Source: Ignavibacteriae bacterium HGW-Ignavibacteriae-1
GTDB taxonomy: Bacteria > Bacteroidota > Ignavibacteria > Kapaibacteriales > UBA2268
DNA: 60,023 bases
NCBI GenBank assembly: GCA_002839825.1
Contig: PGYU01000015.1
Location: 1 to 60,023, forward strand
Direction of reading: 5' to 3'
Of the stretch, positions 44,232 through 53,581 are shown one piece after another; within the stretch, counting starts at the first letter, position 1, and every line of letters begins with the position of its first letter. The notes under the pieces are model-generated. The model saw nothing but the letters and a program-made list of their open reading frames with translations. It was not told the DNA's origin and made no database searches. Made by a program: the position numbers and the translations under genes.

Positions 44232-45068
44232 CTACCCCAACTCGAAGGATGTTACGCCGAAGATTTTTGGTAAGTCTATGAGCGGTTCTTCGCCGGTGTA
44301 CATTCGGGCGGTCTCGAAGACTTTTTTCATTTCGTATTTGTGGGCTAAGTCAACGGCAAAGAGGTTTGCTTCGGGTGTATCGAAATAAATTAGCTCGTCG
44401 GCGGCTTTGTTTGCCAATGCTTTGTAAATTTGCTCGGCAATATGGATATCATCGGCAAAAAGAGGACCGATTTTGTATCCTTTGCGGCAGGAACGAATCA
44501 CGCCATAGCCTTTGACTCGGTTTTCTTCGTAAAAAACGTAGGAGTGCGAATTTATCATTTCGAGCCAACCCTTCAGGAACTTTTCGCGTCTGACCGGAAA
44601 ACACCTCGCGTCGTAATCGGCGATTTCCTGAAAATCAATAATCTTTGCATGTACGACTTCCGGTTCAAGAATGTATTTATCGCCGACGCCTTCGAAACGA
44701 ATATTCTTGTACGCTTCTCTGAACCCCAAGCGTTTGTAGTTCTCAACTCTTGCGACCACTCCGTCTATGCCGATATTCAGGTCTTTGAGGTAGTTAAGTG
44801 CTGCCATCCCTAATTGAGTGCCGACAACGGTTCCGCGATAATCACTATCCACAATGTAAAAGCCGATAAATCCGAATCCGTCGCCATAATTGACTGCTGA
44901 AATTGTCCCAACTACTCTGCCTTTGTATTCCGCCAATAAAAACCCCTGCGGGTCGGTATTGTAAAAAGCAATTCCGTCGTTCAATCCGGGATTCCAGCCT
45001 TCTTTATATGCAAGGTGCATGGCTATTTCGATTTCGGGCAATTCCATTTTGCGAACAATGCAATTCAT
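44232..45068 (-). CDS. Two-domain GNAT acetyltransferase
   Basis: The 278-residue cytosolic protein has an N-terminal GNAT domain (about 1-135; YIVDSDYRGTVVGTQLGMAAL is the acetyl-CoA loop, ending GFREAYKN) and a C-terminal second GNAT-like domain (about 140-278; CRKGYKIGPLFADD), an architecture seen in YitH-like acetyltransferases. The substrate is unknown. It lies 10 bases downstream of fetB and may be co-transcribed with fetAB. Confidence 0.85.
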   Translation of the reverse strand: MNCIVRKMELPEIEIAMHLAYKEGWNPGLNDGIAFYNTDPQGFLLAEYKGRVVGTISAVNYGDGFGFIGFYIVDSDYRGTVVGTQLGMAALNYLKDLNIGIDGVVARVENYKRLGFREAYKNIRFEGVGDKYILEPEVVHAKIIDFQEIADYDARCFPVRREKFLKGWLEMINSHSYVFYEENRVKGYGVIRSCRKGYKIGPLFADDIHIAEQIYKALANKAADELIYFDTPEANLFAVDLAHKYEMKKVFETARMYTGEEPLIDLPKIFGVTSFELG

Positions 45069-45078
45069 ATTGATACCT

Positions 45079-45870
45079 CTACTTTTTGTTAAAAATTTCA
45101 GTTTTCAGGTTGTCATACTCATCAAAAGCAAACTTTTTCGATAAAGCTAAAGTTGTAAATATCGTGATTACCGACCCTGCAAAGATAGTAATAATTATTA
45201 TAACTTGGTACTTAATTGCAGTCATAGGGTTGCTTCCGCTCAAAATTTGCCCCGTCATCATGCCCGGCAACCAAATCAAACCAATCACAGCCGTCGAAGC
45301 AATTACGGGGTTGAATGCCTCGCGATAGGCTCCGGTATTGAATTTCATCAGCGCTTCGTGGAGCGATGCACCGCAAAGCAAATCATATTTAAGTTTTTCA
45401 TATTCGGAATTGATTTGATTGAAATATGTTCTGATGCCGATTATTGCTGCATTCAAGGTATTGCCGATTATCATGCCCATAATTGGTATTAAATATCGGG
45501 CTTCAAAAATATGCTCTGTGCCGATAACAGCAAATCCATAAACACAGCCGTTTATTACAACATTGGTCGCAATGCCGGCTAATATCGGGACGAAAATAAA
45601 TTTCAGTTTTAAGTCACTTCGTTTGCTGACGGTAAGCGATGCAGCCACAATCATCACAAGTACCCAAGTCAAATTGATTAGTGGCGAATCAATTTCGAAT
45701 ATCACTTCTAAATATAGTCCAACAAGCATAAGCTGTATTATCATTCTACCAAAGGCAATCAGAGTATCTTTTACGAGCCCGGTTTTGAAGTAGTAAAAAA
45801 CATAAATTGGCACGAGTAAAATGAGCGAGCCGATAAAGAGCGATGTCCAGGAAATATCATAGCCGTTCAT
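45079..45870 (-). CDS. fetB: FetB-type ABC permease (UPF0014)
   Basis: The 263-residue inner-membrane protein has about seven helices and the family signature MGMIIGNTLNAAIIG followed by WLPGMMTGQILSGSNPMTAIKYQ. Its ATG overlaps the fetA stop (ATGA), which fixes this start over an upstream ATG inside fetA. FetAB (YbbLM) is proposed in E. coli to export iron and protect against oxidative stress. Confidence 0.92.
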   Translation of the reverse strand: MNGYDISWTSLFIGSLILLVPIYVFYYFKTGLVKDTLIAFGRMIIQLMLVGLYLEVIFEIDSPLINLTWVLVMIVAASLTVSKRSDLKLKFIFVPILAGIATNVVINGCVYGFAVIGTEHIFEARYLIPIMGMIIGNTLNAAIIGIRTYFNQINSEYEKLKYDLLCGASLHEALMKFNTGAYREAFNPVIASTAVIGLIWLPGMMTGQILSGSNPMTAIKYQVIIIITIFAGSVITIFTTLALSKKFAFDEYDNLKTEIFNKK

Positions 45871-46502
45871 TTTTGCTCCAAATCGGTTATACTTGTGCAA
45901 ATTTCTTTCAAGACAATGTCGTGAGTTGAGATGATAATTATTTTGTCTCGGAGATTGCTTATATACGCGGCTACGATTGCTTTCGAGCGGTCGTCCAACC
46001 CCGAACTTGGCTCATCGAATATCATGATTTGTTTGTCGAGCAAAGTTGCGATTACGATAGCGATTCTTTGCTTTTCGCCACCTGATGTGCTTTTGAATTC
46101 GGATTCGAGGATACTTTCATCAAGTCCGAGATTTTTTATCACCATGAGAATTTGTTCATTATTAGGACGCTTAGCTTTGTTTGTTTTGAATTCAAAGCTG
46201 CTTTGGATTGTCTCTCGGACTTTGCCCGAACCGATTATATTTACATTTTGCGGTACATATGCAGTACAAGTACGAAGCATTTTGAAATCTTGTGCTTCGG
46301 CAATTTTCCCGTCTATGAGGACTTTGCCGCTATCAGGGAAATCGAAGCCACAAATCATATTGACAATGGTAGATTTGCCACTTCCAGATTTACCAATCAG
46401 CCCGTGAATATCGCCAACTTTGAAATTAATATCAAGACCGGCGAAAAGTTCTCGCTCGGTAAAATTTTTATAAACTTGTTGCAATTCGATTGATTTAAAC
46501 AT
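45867..46502 (-). CDS. fetA: FetA-type ABC transporter ATPase
   Basis: The 211-residue ATPase has Walker A GKSGSGKST, a signature with TSGGEKQRIAI (the usual L of LSGG is T here) and Walker B MIFDEPSSGLD, then H-loop STHD. The ATG at 46502 is used; the longer frame begins with two TTG codons. It partners the adjacent UPF0014 permease. Confidence 0.9.
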   Translation of the reverse strand: MFKSIELQQVYKNFTERELFAGLDINFKVGDIHGLIGKSGSGKSTIVNMICGFDFPDSGKVLIDGKIAEAQDFKMLRTCTAYVPQNVNIIGSGKVRETIQSSFEFKTNKAKRPNNEQILMVIKNLGLDESILESEFKSTSGGEKQRIAIVIATLLDKQIMIFDEPSSGLDDRSKAIVAAYISNLRDKIIIISTHDIVLKEICTSITDLEQK

Positions 46503-46623
46503 CAACAAATTTAACGATAAATTCGCTGAGTATTAATTACGTAATAATATAAATTTTGCTTATATTTAAAGTCATTCTATTTGCAAATTTTTGAATTATA
46601 TGAATAAGAGCCTGGAGGAAAAA

Positions 46624-47673
46624 ATGAAAAAGATTGGAATCGTTTTTGGAAATGAATTATCGTTCCCTATGGAATTAGTGGAGCGAATCAATTCCAAAAC
46701 AGACAAGTTCAAAGCAGAGTCGCTATCTATTGATGCGATTAAAAATACTGAGACGACTGACTACAGCGTAATTTTCGACAGAATATCATACAGAGTGCCA
46801 TTCTATAATTCATTTTTGAAATTAGCTTTGCTAAACGGTACAAGGATTGTAAATAATCCTTTTTGGAATTGTGCAGATAATAATATTTTCCAATCTGCAT
46901 TGGCTGCAAAAATCGGAATACCAACTCCTAAAACAGTATTGTTGCCAAGCAAAGAATTGCCCGACGATACAAATGCTGACACTTTTCATAATTTGAAATA
47001 TCCTCTGAATTGGGACGAGGTGTTTTCATTCGTCAAATTCCCTGCATATTTGAAACCGAATTTTGGTCATACATCGGCAAATGCCTACAAAGTTTACAAT
47101 CGCAAGGAATTTTTCTCAGCATATGAGTTGACAGGAAAAACACCTATGGTTGTCCAAGAATCAATTAATTTTGATGCATATTACAGATGCTTTGTGATTG
47201 CAAGCAAACGAATTATGATAGTAAAATACGAACCCACAAAGCCATTGCATATGCGTTATGAAAAAAGTAGCGAAAATATTGAGGAATCGGTTGTAAAACT
47301 GTTGACAAAAATTTGCAACGATGTTTCGAATCTTTTGGGATTCGAATTTAATTCGATTGATATTGGTTTATTGAACGGCACTGCTTATGCAATTGATTTA
47401 GTGAACCCAACGCCTCATGCCGACAAGGAATATCTGGGTGAAAGTCATTTCGAGTGGTTGATTGAAAACACTGCCGATTATTTGATTGAAATAGCATCCT
47501 CGCATAAGGAAGCGAAAAAAGATTTTACATTCAAAGAGCTGATTTTCGGTGAATCAGATAATTCAATTGCGGCAAAGCCTGCAAAAAAAGCTCGCGCAAC
47601 TAAAGAAGTCGCTCCAAAAACAGAAACGGGCGATGCTCCCAAAAAGAGAGGACGCCCGCGTAAGGAATCGTAA
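46624..47673 (+). CDS. ATP-grasp protein with an AT-hook-like basic tail
   Basis: The 349-residue protein has a pre-ATP-grasp Rossmann-like part (KKIGIVFGNELSFP ... about 1-90) and an ATP-grasp domain (about 95-300; FPAYLKPNFGHTSANAYKV as the nucleotide loop, a late DLVNPTPHADKEY). It resembles RimK/glutathione-synthetase-type ligases. The last 40 residues or so are unusual: Ala/Lys/Pro-rich and ending KKRGRPRKES, which contains the AT-hook core RGRP. ATG 46624 is preceded by GGAGG at a good distance. Substrate unknown; perhaps a peptide or protein ligase held near DNA, but this is speculation. Confidence 0.75.
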   Translation: MKKIGIVFGNELSFPMELVERINSKTDKFKAESLSIDAIKNTETTDYSVIFDRISYRVPFYNSFLKLALLNGTRIVNNPFWNCADNNIFQSALAAKIGIPTPKTVLLPSKELPDDTNADTFHNLKYPLNWDEVFSFVKFPAYLKPNFGHTSANAYKVYNRKEFFSAYELTGKTPMVVQESINFDAYYRCFVIASKRIMIVKYEPTKPLHMRYEKSSENIEESVVKLLTKICNDVSNLLGFEFNSIDIGLLNGTAYAIDLVNPTPHADKEYLGESHFEWLIENTADYLIEIASSHKEAKKDFTFKELIFGESDNSIAAKPAKKARATKEVAPKTETGDAPKKRGRPRKES

Positions 47674-47680
47674 TTGATTT

Positions 47681-48670
47681 TTAATTTACTTTTTCGATCA
47701 TACGTCTAACAATTTCATTTGCTGAAACGCTTTCGGATTCGGCATTGAAATTTGTTACTATTCTATGACGCAAAACGGGCAATGCCACAGCTTTTACGTC
47801 ATCAATATCGGGAGTAAATTTGCCCAAGATTGCAGCACGTGATTTGGCGCCTAATATTAAATATTGTGACGCTCGCGGACCCGCTCCGTAGCTGATATAA
47901 TCCTTGATGAAATCGAGCTCGGTCTCTTCGGGACGAGTTGCAGTAACAAGTTTGACTGCATATTTGATTACATTATCGGCAACGGGAATTTTTCTGACTA
48001 AATCTTGGAATTCGAGAATTTGCTCACCATTCAAAATTTGATTGACAACAGGTTTGTGCTCGGTTGTAGTAGCACGAACGATTTCAATTTCCTCTTCGAA
48101 ACTCGGATAATCAAGCCAAATATTAAACATAAAACGGTCTAATTGTGCTTCGGGCAAGGGGTAAGTTCCTTCTTGCTCGATAGGATTTTGTGTAGCCAAA
48201 ACGAAAAAGGGTTCATCTAATTTATAAGTAGTACCGGCAGTAGTTACAGCGTGCTCTTCCATAGCTTCGAGCAAAGCAGCTTGAGTTTTGGGCGGAGTTC
48301 TGTTGATTTCATCAGCCAATACGATATTGGCAAAAATGGGACCTTTAACGAAACGAAAATGTTTGTGTCCGGTGCTCAAATCATCTTCGATAATTTCCGT
48401 GCCGCTTATATCACCGGGCATCAAGTCAGGTGTGAATTGCACGCGACTGAAATTCAAATCCATCGCACGTGATAAAGTACGGATAAGTAAAGTTTTTGCA
48501 AGACCCGGCACGCCGATTAAAAGCACGTGCCCCCGTGCAAACATAGCGATAATTAGTTGCTCTACAATTGCATTTTGACCAATGATAACTTTGCCGATTT
48601 CACCCTTTACATCTATTATCGTTTTCGAAAGTCTTTCGAGCAATTCTTTGTCTGAAATATTAGAAGCCAT
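47681..48670 (-). CDS. MoxR-family AAA ATPase
   Basis: The 329-residue AAA+ protein has Walker A GVPGLAKT, Walker B VLADEINRTPPKTQAALLEA, sensor 1 ATQNPIEQEGTYPLPEAQLD and a C-terminal lid. MoxR ATPases act as chaperones that mature metal or secretion complexes, usually with a DUF58/VWA-domain partner gene. No such partner follows here; the next gene is convergent. A TATTTTTG box lies about 25 bases before the ATG. Confidence 0.93.
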   Translation of the reverse strand: MASNISDKELLERLSKTIIDVKGEIGKVIIGQNAIVEQLIIAMFARGHVLLIGVPGLAKTLLIRTLSRAMDLNFSRVQFTPDLMPGDISGTEIIEDDLSTGHKHFRFVKGPIFANIVLADEINRTPPKTQAALLEAMEEHAVTTAGTTYKLDEPFFVLATQNPIEQEGTYPLPEAQLDRFMFNIWLDYPSFEEEIEIVRATTTEHKPVVNQILNGEQILEFQDLVRKIPVADNVIKYAVKLVTATRPEETELDFIKDYISYGAGPRASQYLILGAKSRAAILGKFTPDIDDVKAVALPVLRHRIVTNFNAESESVSANEIVRRMIEKVN

Positions 48671-48776
48671 GTTTCCCTTAGTTGATAATATGCAAAAATA
48701 CTATGACGAACGAACTTTATGTTAATTTACAACAATAAGATATTAAAGTTTCACCTTATTTTATTTCTAAAAGTGT

Positions 48777-48784
48777 TAATTTTG
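48777..48784 (+). promoter_or_regulatory. Possible -7 element of the bi-domain oxidoreductase operon
   Basis: TAATTTTG fits TAnnTTTG exactly, about 30 bases before the ATG at 48815. No clear TTG is found at 19-21 bases upstream, so the assignment is weak. Confidence 0.35.
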
Positions 48785-48814
48785 TTGTTTAATATAAAAG
48801 CAAAAAAGAAAATC

Positions 48815-50980
48815 ATGCTTCAGGTTATTCAGTATCAGAAAAGTGGAAAGATTTCAGTCGAGCAAGTTCCGGCTCCGGAATGCCCTCCAAACGGCATCTT
48901 GGTGCGTAATCACTATTCGTTGATTAGTGCCGGAACTGAGAAAACGACTGTTACCAAGGCAAAGAGTTCGCTCTTTCAGCGTGCTCGCCGCCAACCCGAA
49001 GATTTAAAATTGGTGCTTGATTTCATAAAAAAAGAGGGAATTCTCTCTACATTCAAACGAATTAAAAACACTCTCGATTCTTACAAGCCCTTGGGATATA
49101 GCTCCGCAGGGGAAGTTATCGTGAGTAAATCCGAAAAGTTCCAACCCGGAGATTTAGTTGCTTGTGCCGGCGCCGGAATCGCTAATCATGCTGAAATAAT
49201 TGCAGTTCCGGAAAATCTTGCTGTGAAAATTCCCGACGGAGTTAGTGCAAAGCAAGCCTCATTCGCCACTTTGGGTGCTATTGCCATGCAAGGTGTCCGC
49301 CAAGCTCAACCTCGTATCGGCGAATCAGTAGCCGTAATCGGACTGGGGCTTATCGGCAATATTACAGTTCAGCTACTTAAAGCGTCGGGTTGCAGAGTCG
49401 CAGGCTTGGATATTGATTCATCATTATTTGAAAATGCTAAACAATGCGGATGCGACGAAACATTTTTATCCGATTTTTCAGCGATTCCAAAATTAAACGA
49501 ATTCACTCGTGGTGCAGGTTTTGATTCCGTCATACTTGCTGCCGGAACATCGTCAAATGTGCCAGTTGAATTGGCTATGGAAATAGTTCGCAAAAAAGGG
49601 ACCGTTGTTGTAGTGGGCGCTGTCGGGATGAATATTCCGCGTACACATTTTTATCTTAAGGAAGTTGATTTCAAAATTTCTTCAAGTTATGGTCCCGGGC
49701 GATACGACCCGGATTACGAATCCAAAGGGATTGATTATCCGATTGCCTACGTTCGATGGACTGAAAATCGAAATATGCAATCAATTTTGGATTTGATTGC
49801 GATGGGCAAACTCAATACCGAAAAAGTGACTTCCCATACTTTCGATTTGAATGATGCCCACAAGGCATATTCGATGATAACAGGCGAAGTAGATGAAAAA
49901 TATACCGGAATTATTCTCAAGTACGACAATACGAAAAAAGAAATTTTAAAATCAGTCACAATTGCTAAAGTTGAAAAAAATCCCAATCCCGGAATCGGCT
50001 TTATCGGGCTTGGTACTTTTGCGCAAAATTATCTGATTCCGCCGCTAAAATCTGCTAATGCAAATTTAGTTGCAGTAGCATCCAATACGCCAATCAATGC
50101 GAAAACAGCTGCGGAACGCAACGGATTTGCAGTTTGTACGACTGACGGTTTAGAAGTTATCAATAATGCTGAAGTGAGCGTAGTATTTTGCGCCACTCGC
50201 CATGACAGCCACGCACAATTTGTAACCGCATCGCTCAAAGCAGGGAAGCCAATCTTTGTCGAAAAGCCTCTTGCTATCAATTACAATGAGCTTGACCAAA
50301 TTATCGAAGCCTACGAGCAAACTAAAACACCGTTTATGGTTGGCTTTAATCGTAGATTTTCGCGAGCATTCACTGAAATCAAGAAGCAAATTGAAGGCAG
50401 AACATATCCAATCGTCATGACTTATCGGGTAAATGCCGGTTTTATTCCCAAAACTCATTGGGTGCAATCGCCTGAACAAGGCGGCAGAATAATTGGCGAA
50501 GTATGCCATTTCATAGATTGCATGGTGTATCTGACGGGTTCGCTGCCAAAAACTGTTTTTGCAAATAGTGTTTCGGGCGATAATATTGCAGATACAGACA
50601 GCGATAATATATCAATTGCACTTACTTTTGCTGATGGAAGTATTGGGAATATTATCTATACAGCAAAAGGTGGTGCGATGATGCCAAAAGAATATTGCGA
50701 AGTCTTTGCGTCTAATGTAAGTTATATTATGGATAATTTCAATAAAATGACTATATTCGATAAAAGCAATTCGAAGATTATCGAAACAGGTGCTTTGAAA
50801 GGAATAAATGAAGAAGTCGGAAAATTTATGAATGCAATTACTACCGGAACATCAATGCCGATAACTCCGCAGGAGATTTTTGCCGTTACTGAAGCAACTT
50901 TTGTTGCTGTCGAATCACTCAAGACCGGATTGCCGGGCGCTCTAAAATATATATGGAATAAAACTACTGAGGTATCATGA
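48815..50980 (+). CDS. Bi-domain oxidoreductase: zinc-type MDR dehydrogenase fused to Gfo/Idh
   Basis: The 721-residue protein joins an alcohol-dehydrogenase-like MDR half (about 1-370; GYSSAGEVIV, IGLGLIGNITVQLL as NAD loop) to a Gfo/Idh/MocA half (about 385-721; GIGFIGLGTFAQNYLIPPL, EKPLAINYNEL). Such fusions are known in bacterial surface-polysaccharide loci, often near heparinase-like or glycosyltransferase genes. The exact reaction is not established. ATG 48815 is used: the 32 extra residues from 48719 are a Leu/Ile/Lys-rich stretch unlike the family. Its stop overlaps the next gene by ATGA. Confidence 0.88.
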   Translation: MLQVIQYQKSGKISVEQVPAPECPPNGILVRNHYSLISAGTEKTTVTKAKSSLFQRARRQPEDLKLVLDFIKKEGILSTFKRIKNTLDSYKPLGYSSAGEVIVSKSEKFQPGDLVACAGAGIANHAEIIAVPENLAVKIPDGVSAKQASFATLGAIAMQGVRQAQPRIGESVAVIGLGLIGNITVQLLKASGCRVAGLDIDSSLFENAKQCGCDETFLSDFSAIPKLNEFTRGAGFDSVILAAGTSSNVPVELAMEIVRKKGTVVVVGAVGMNIPRTHFYLKEVDFKISSSYGPGRYDPDYESKGIDYPIAYVRWTENRNMQSILDLIAMGKLNTEKVTSHTFDLNDAHKAYSMITGEVDEKYTGIILKYDNTKKEILKSVTIAKVEKNPNPGIGFIGLGTFAQNYLIPPLKSANANLVAVASNTPINAKTAAERNGFAVCTTDGLEVINNAEVSVVFCATRHDSHAQFVTASLKAGKPIFVEKPLAINYNELDQIIEAYEQTKTPFMVGFNRRFSRAFTEIKKQIEGRTYPIVMTYRVNAGFIPKTHWVQSPEQGGRIIGEVCHFIDCMVYLTGSLPKTVFANSVSGDNIADTDSDNISIALTFADGSIGNIIYTAKGGAMMPKEYCEVFASNVSYIMDNFNKMTIFDKSNSKIIETGALKGINEEVGKFMNAITTGTSMPITPQEIFAVTEATFVAVESLKTGLPGALKYIWNKTTEVS

Positions 50981-53577
50981 AAAGAATAACACTTGTAATT
51001 TTGACATTTTTAATTTTAACAGTCGTTCAAATTTTCGGATATACTCCGTTAAGCCAATCTAATATCGAAGAAATTGTTCCTTCTACAACAAGGTTAGTGA
51101 CCGATTTGTCGGGCAATTGGGAGCATTCTTACAACGAAGTTGATTGGAGTCCGGTCAAATTGCCATATTCCGAAGAATCTAACCGACAAAGCGTTTACAG
51201 ACGAGCAGTTGTGCTCCCTGAAAAGCTTTCAGAATCTTATTCGTGGCAATTATACTTCCTTGGGATTGACCACCAAATCGAAGTCTATTGGAATGAGCAA
51301 TTCATAGGGCGGTACTTTGGAGGATTGGTTCCATTTGAAGTCAAAATCCCCGATAGAGTAATCAAAGGCGGAACAAATTCAGTCAAACTTGTGATTTCGT
51401 CTGCCAAAAGCAGTACCAAGATGATTAGGACACAACATCTTTTGGCAAGAAAAATTTATACGGGTGTAATTCGCGAGATACTTCTCTGCGGAACGCCTCA
51501 TGTGTGGATTTCGGATATCGGTGTCAAGACCACTTTCAACGAAAATATGAGCATAGCGAATATCGCTACAAAAGTCAATGTAAGTGCAGGAAACTTGAAA
51601 TATCTCGCAGTTAAAAAGCCCGTGTTTGATTCGACCGGAACAGTAGTACTACCGACAAATAAAGAAGAATATACTATAGATGTAAAAGTCAATTCTGCCG
51701 ATGGAACTTTGCTGTTGAATTCTGAGCGAAAAGCTTTCACGATTGAAAGCGAAAGAACAGCAATTGTTCCCGTTTCCTTTTCAATTCCGAATCCTAACCT
51801 TTGGAGTCCTGATAATCCCTATCTTTACGTTGCTGAAATAACAGTTTATAAGGGTGGAATCAAAATTGATGATTATACTCTCAATTTTGGTGTCAAAGAG
51901 CTGACTATCATAAAAGATGAGAATAAGCCCCAAATCATGTTGAACCGACAACCATTCAAAATAAAAGGCGTGGGCTACATCGAGGACATCGCCAATGGTG
52001 GACAAACGCTCTTTTATAAGAGCATGGTGGATGACATCGAGATGATTAAAATTTTGGGAGCGAATTTTATCCGAACAAAATACTCGCCTCCGCATCCGCT
52101 TTTTGTGAATTTATGCGACCGAAACGGTATTTTGCTTGGGATAGATTTGCCTATTTACGATACTCCAATTCCACTTTTGAATATGGACGAAATCCAAATT
52201 TATACCCTGAATATCGCCAAGCAATTCATTAGCGTTTATGACAATCATGCGAGCGTCTTTTCTTGGATTATTTCTGATGGTGTCCCCGAATCTAATAATG
52301 ACAACAGAACTTTCTACGATAAAATTATCGAAGTCTTCCGTAAAAATTCTAATAAATTGATAGCGAAAATTATCCCATTCGGATTTGACAAAGTTCATAC
52401 GGAAGGATTTGATTTGCTTGGTTTGCGGGACGTCAAGATGAACAATAATTTGTTCGATGCGGATGAAGAATTTGCAAAGCTCAGAAAATCTGTTGGCGGA
52501 TTGCCTGTATTCATGAGTTACGGTTCCTTGATTCAGCCGTTCAATCATAACGGTTACAGCGACCCACTTTCAATTGAATCACAGTCGTATAAAATTCTGA
52601 ATACATTCAAAATCGTAAATAACAATAATGGTTCAGGTAGTTTAATTTCAAATTTCAACGACTACCTTCAGCATAATCCAATTTTAACTATAAATGGTGA
52701 TGACTCCTATCTTAATACTGCCGGTTTGGTTGATAGGGACAGAAACCAAAGACTGACCTATTCTACGGTTCAAGCAATTTTCAATGATGAAAAAGACCCA
52801 TTGTTGAATGCCGGAAGCCACCGAGAATCAACGCCGATTTCATTCATAGCTGTAGGGCTTGTGCTCGGCATCTTGTTGATTCTGCTCGTCAATCGCTTCC
52901 GTCGCTTCCGCGAATATTTGCTCCGTTCCTTACTTCGCCCGTACAATTTTTATTCGGATATACGCGACCAACGCATCATTTCATCATTGCAAACTATTTT
53001 GCTTGGGGTTTTGATATCGCTGACAGTTGGTATATATCTGGCTTCGATATTCTATTTTTACAAAGATAGTTTCGTTTTCCAATATGTTTTAATGCTAATT
53101 ATCCCAAGCAAAGCACTGCAAATAGCCTTCTACAAACTTATTTGGATGCCGGAACTTACATTCCTGATAATATCGGTCATCAGTTTAGGTTTAGCATTTT
53201 TGACAGCGCTTATTATCAAAGGATTTTCGCTAATATTTCGTGCCAGAGTTTATTTCAACGATTGTACTGTATTGTCGTTTTGGGCGGCATTGCCCGCAAT
53301 TTTATTGTTGCCGATTTCGATTATTTTGATTAGAATTCTTGCGATGGCACCATCCACAATTTGGATTTTCATTTTGTTATATCTCTTCACAAGTGCATGG
53401 ACAATAGCGAGACTTTTACGCTCGACCTCAGTTTTATTTGATGTTCCAAGTCATCGGGTCTATTTTGTAGGCTTGATGTTTTTCTTATTGTCAATAGGTG
53501 TGCCGCTTGTGTTTTATCAAATCAATAATTCGATATTGGCTTATGCTCAATATTTTATCCAAATATTCTTAAGTTAA
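50977..53577 (+). CDS. GH2-like protein without catalytic acids, fused to a multi-helix membrane domain
   Basis: The 866-residue protein has a signal peptide (about 1-21), a GH2 sugar-binding jelly-roll (about 40-190; SYSWQLYFLGIDHQIEVYWNE), an immunoglobulin-like domain (about 195-310), a GH2-type TIM barrel (about 315-600) and a C-terminal membrane region with about six helices (618-866). The acid/base motif of GH2 (W-x-x-x-NE) reads W430-IIS-D434-G435, and the nucleophile region (M-S-E-F/Y-G) reads M513-S-Y-G with the Glu absent. It is therefore probably a binding or scaffold protein. ATGA overlap couples it to the bi-domain oxidoreductase. Confidence 0.75.
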   Translation: MKRITLVILTFLILTVVQIFGYTPLSQSNIEEIVPSTTRLVTDLSGNWEHSYNEVDWSPVKLPYSEESNRQSVYRRAVVLPEKLSESYSWQLYFLGIDHQIEVYWNEQFIGRYFGGLVPFEVKIPDRVIKGGTNSVKLVISSAKSSTKMIRTQHLLARKIYTGVIREILLCGTPHVWISDIGVKTTFNENMSIANIATKVNVSAGNLKYLAVKKPVFDSTGTVVLPTNKEEYTIDVKVNSADGTLLLNSERKAFTIESERTAIVPVSFSIPNPNLWSPDNPYLYVAEITVYKGGIKIDDYTLNFGVKELTIIKDENKPQIMLNRQPFKIKGVGYIEDIANGGQTLFYKSMVDDIEMIKILGANFIRTKYSPPHPLFVNLCDRNGILLGIDLPIYDTPIPLLNMDEIQIYTLNIAKQFISVYDNHASVFSWIISDGVPESNNDNRTFYDKIIEVFRKNSNKLIAKIIPFGFDKVHTEGFDLLGLRDVKMNNNLFDADEEFAKLRKSVGGLPVFMSYGSLIQPFNHNGYSDPLSIESQSYKILNTFKIVNNNNGSGSLISNFNDYLQHNPILTINGDDSYLNTAGLVDRDRNQRLTYSTVQAIFNDEKDPLLNAGSHRESTPISFIAVGLVLGILLILLVNRFRRFREYLLRSLLRPYNFYSDIRDQRIISSLQTILLGVLISLTVGIYLASIFYFYKDSFVFQYVLMLIIPSKALQIAFYKLIWMPELTFLIISVISLGLAFLTALIIKGFSLIFRARVYFNDCTVLSFWAALPAILLLPISIILIRILAMAPSTIWIFILLYLFTSAWTIARLLRSTSVLFDVPSHRVYFVGLMFFLLSIGVPLVFYQINNSILAYAQYFIQIFLS

Positions 53578-53581
53578 TTAT

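Noticed and set aside
44016-44273. Frame with FDKLNDRLFRSLSLSKG repeated twice
   Set aside because: It is the translation of the palindromic repeats and overlaps the GIY-YIG and GNAT genes; it is not a gene.
46506-46513. TAAATTTG before fetA as a -7 promoter element
   Set aside because: It ends four bases before the ATG and has no TTG at the right distance; transcription would start at or inside the codon.
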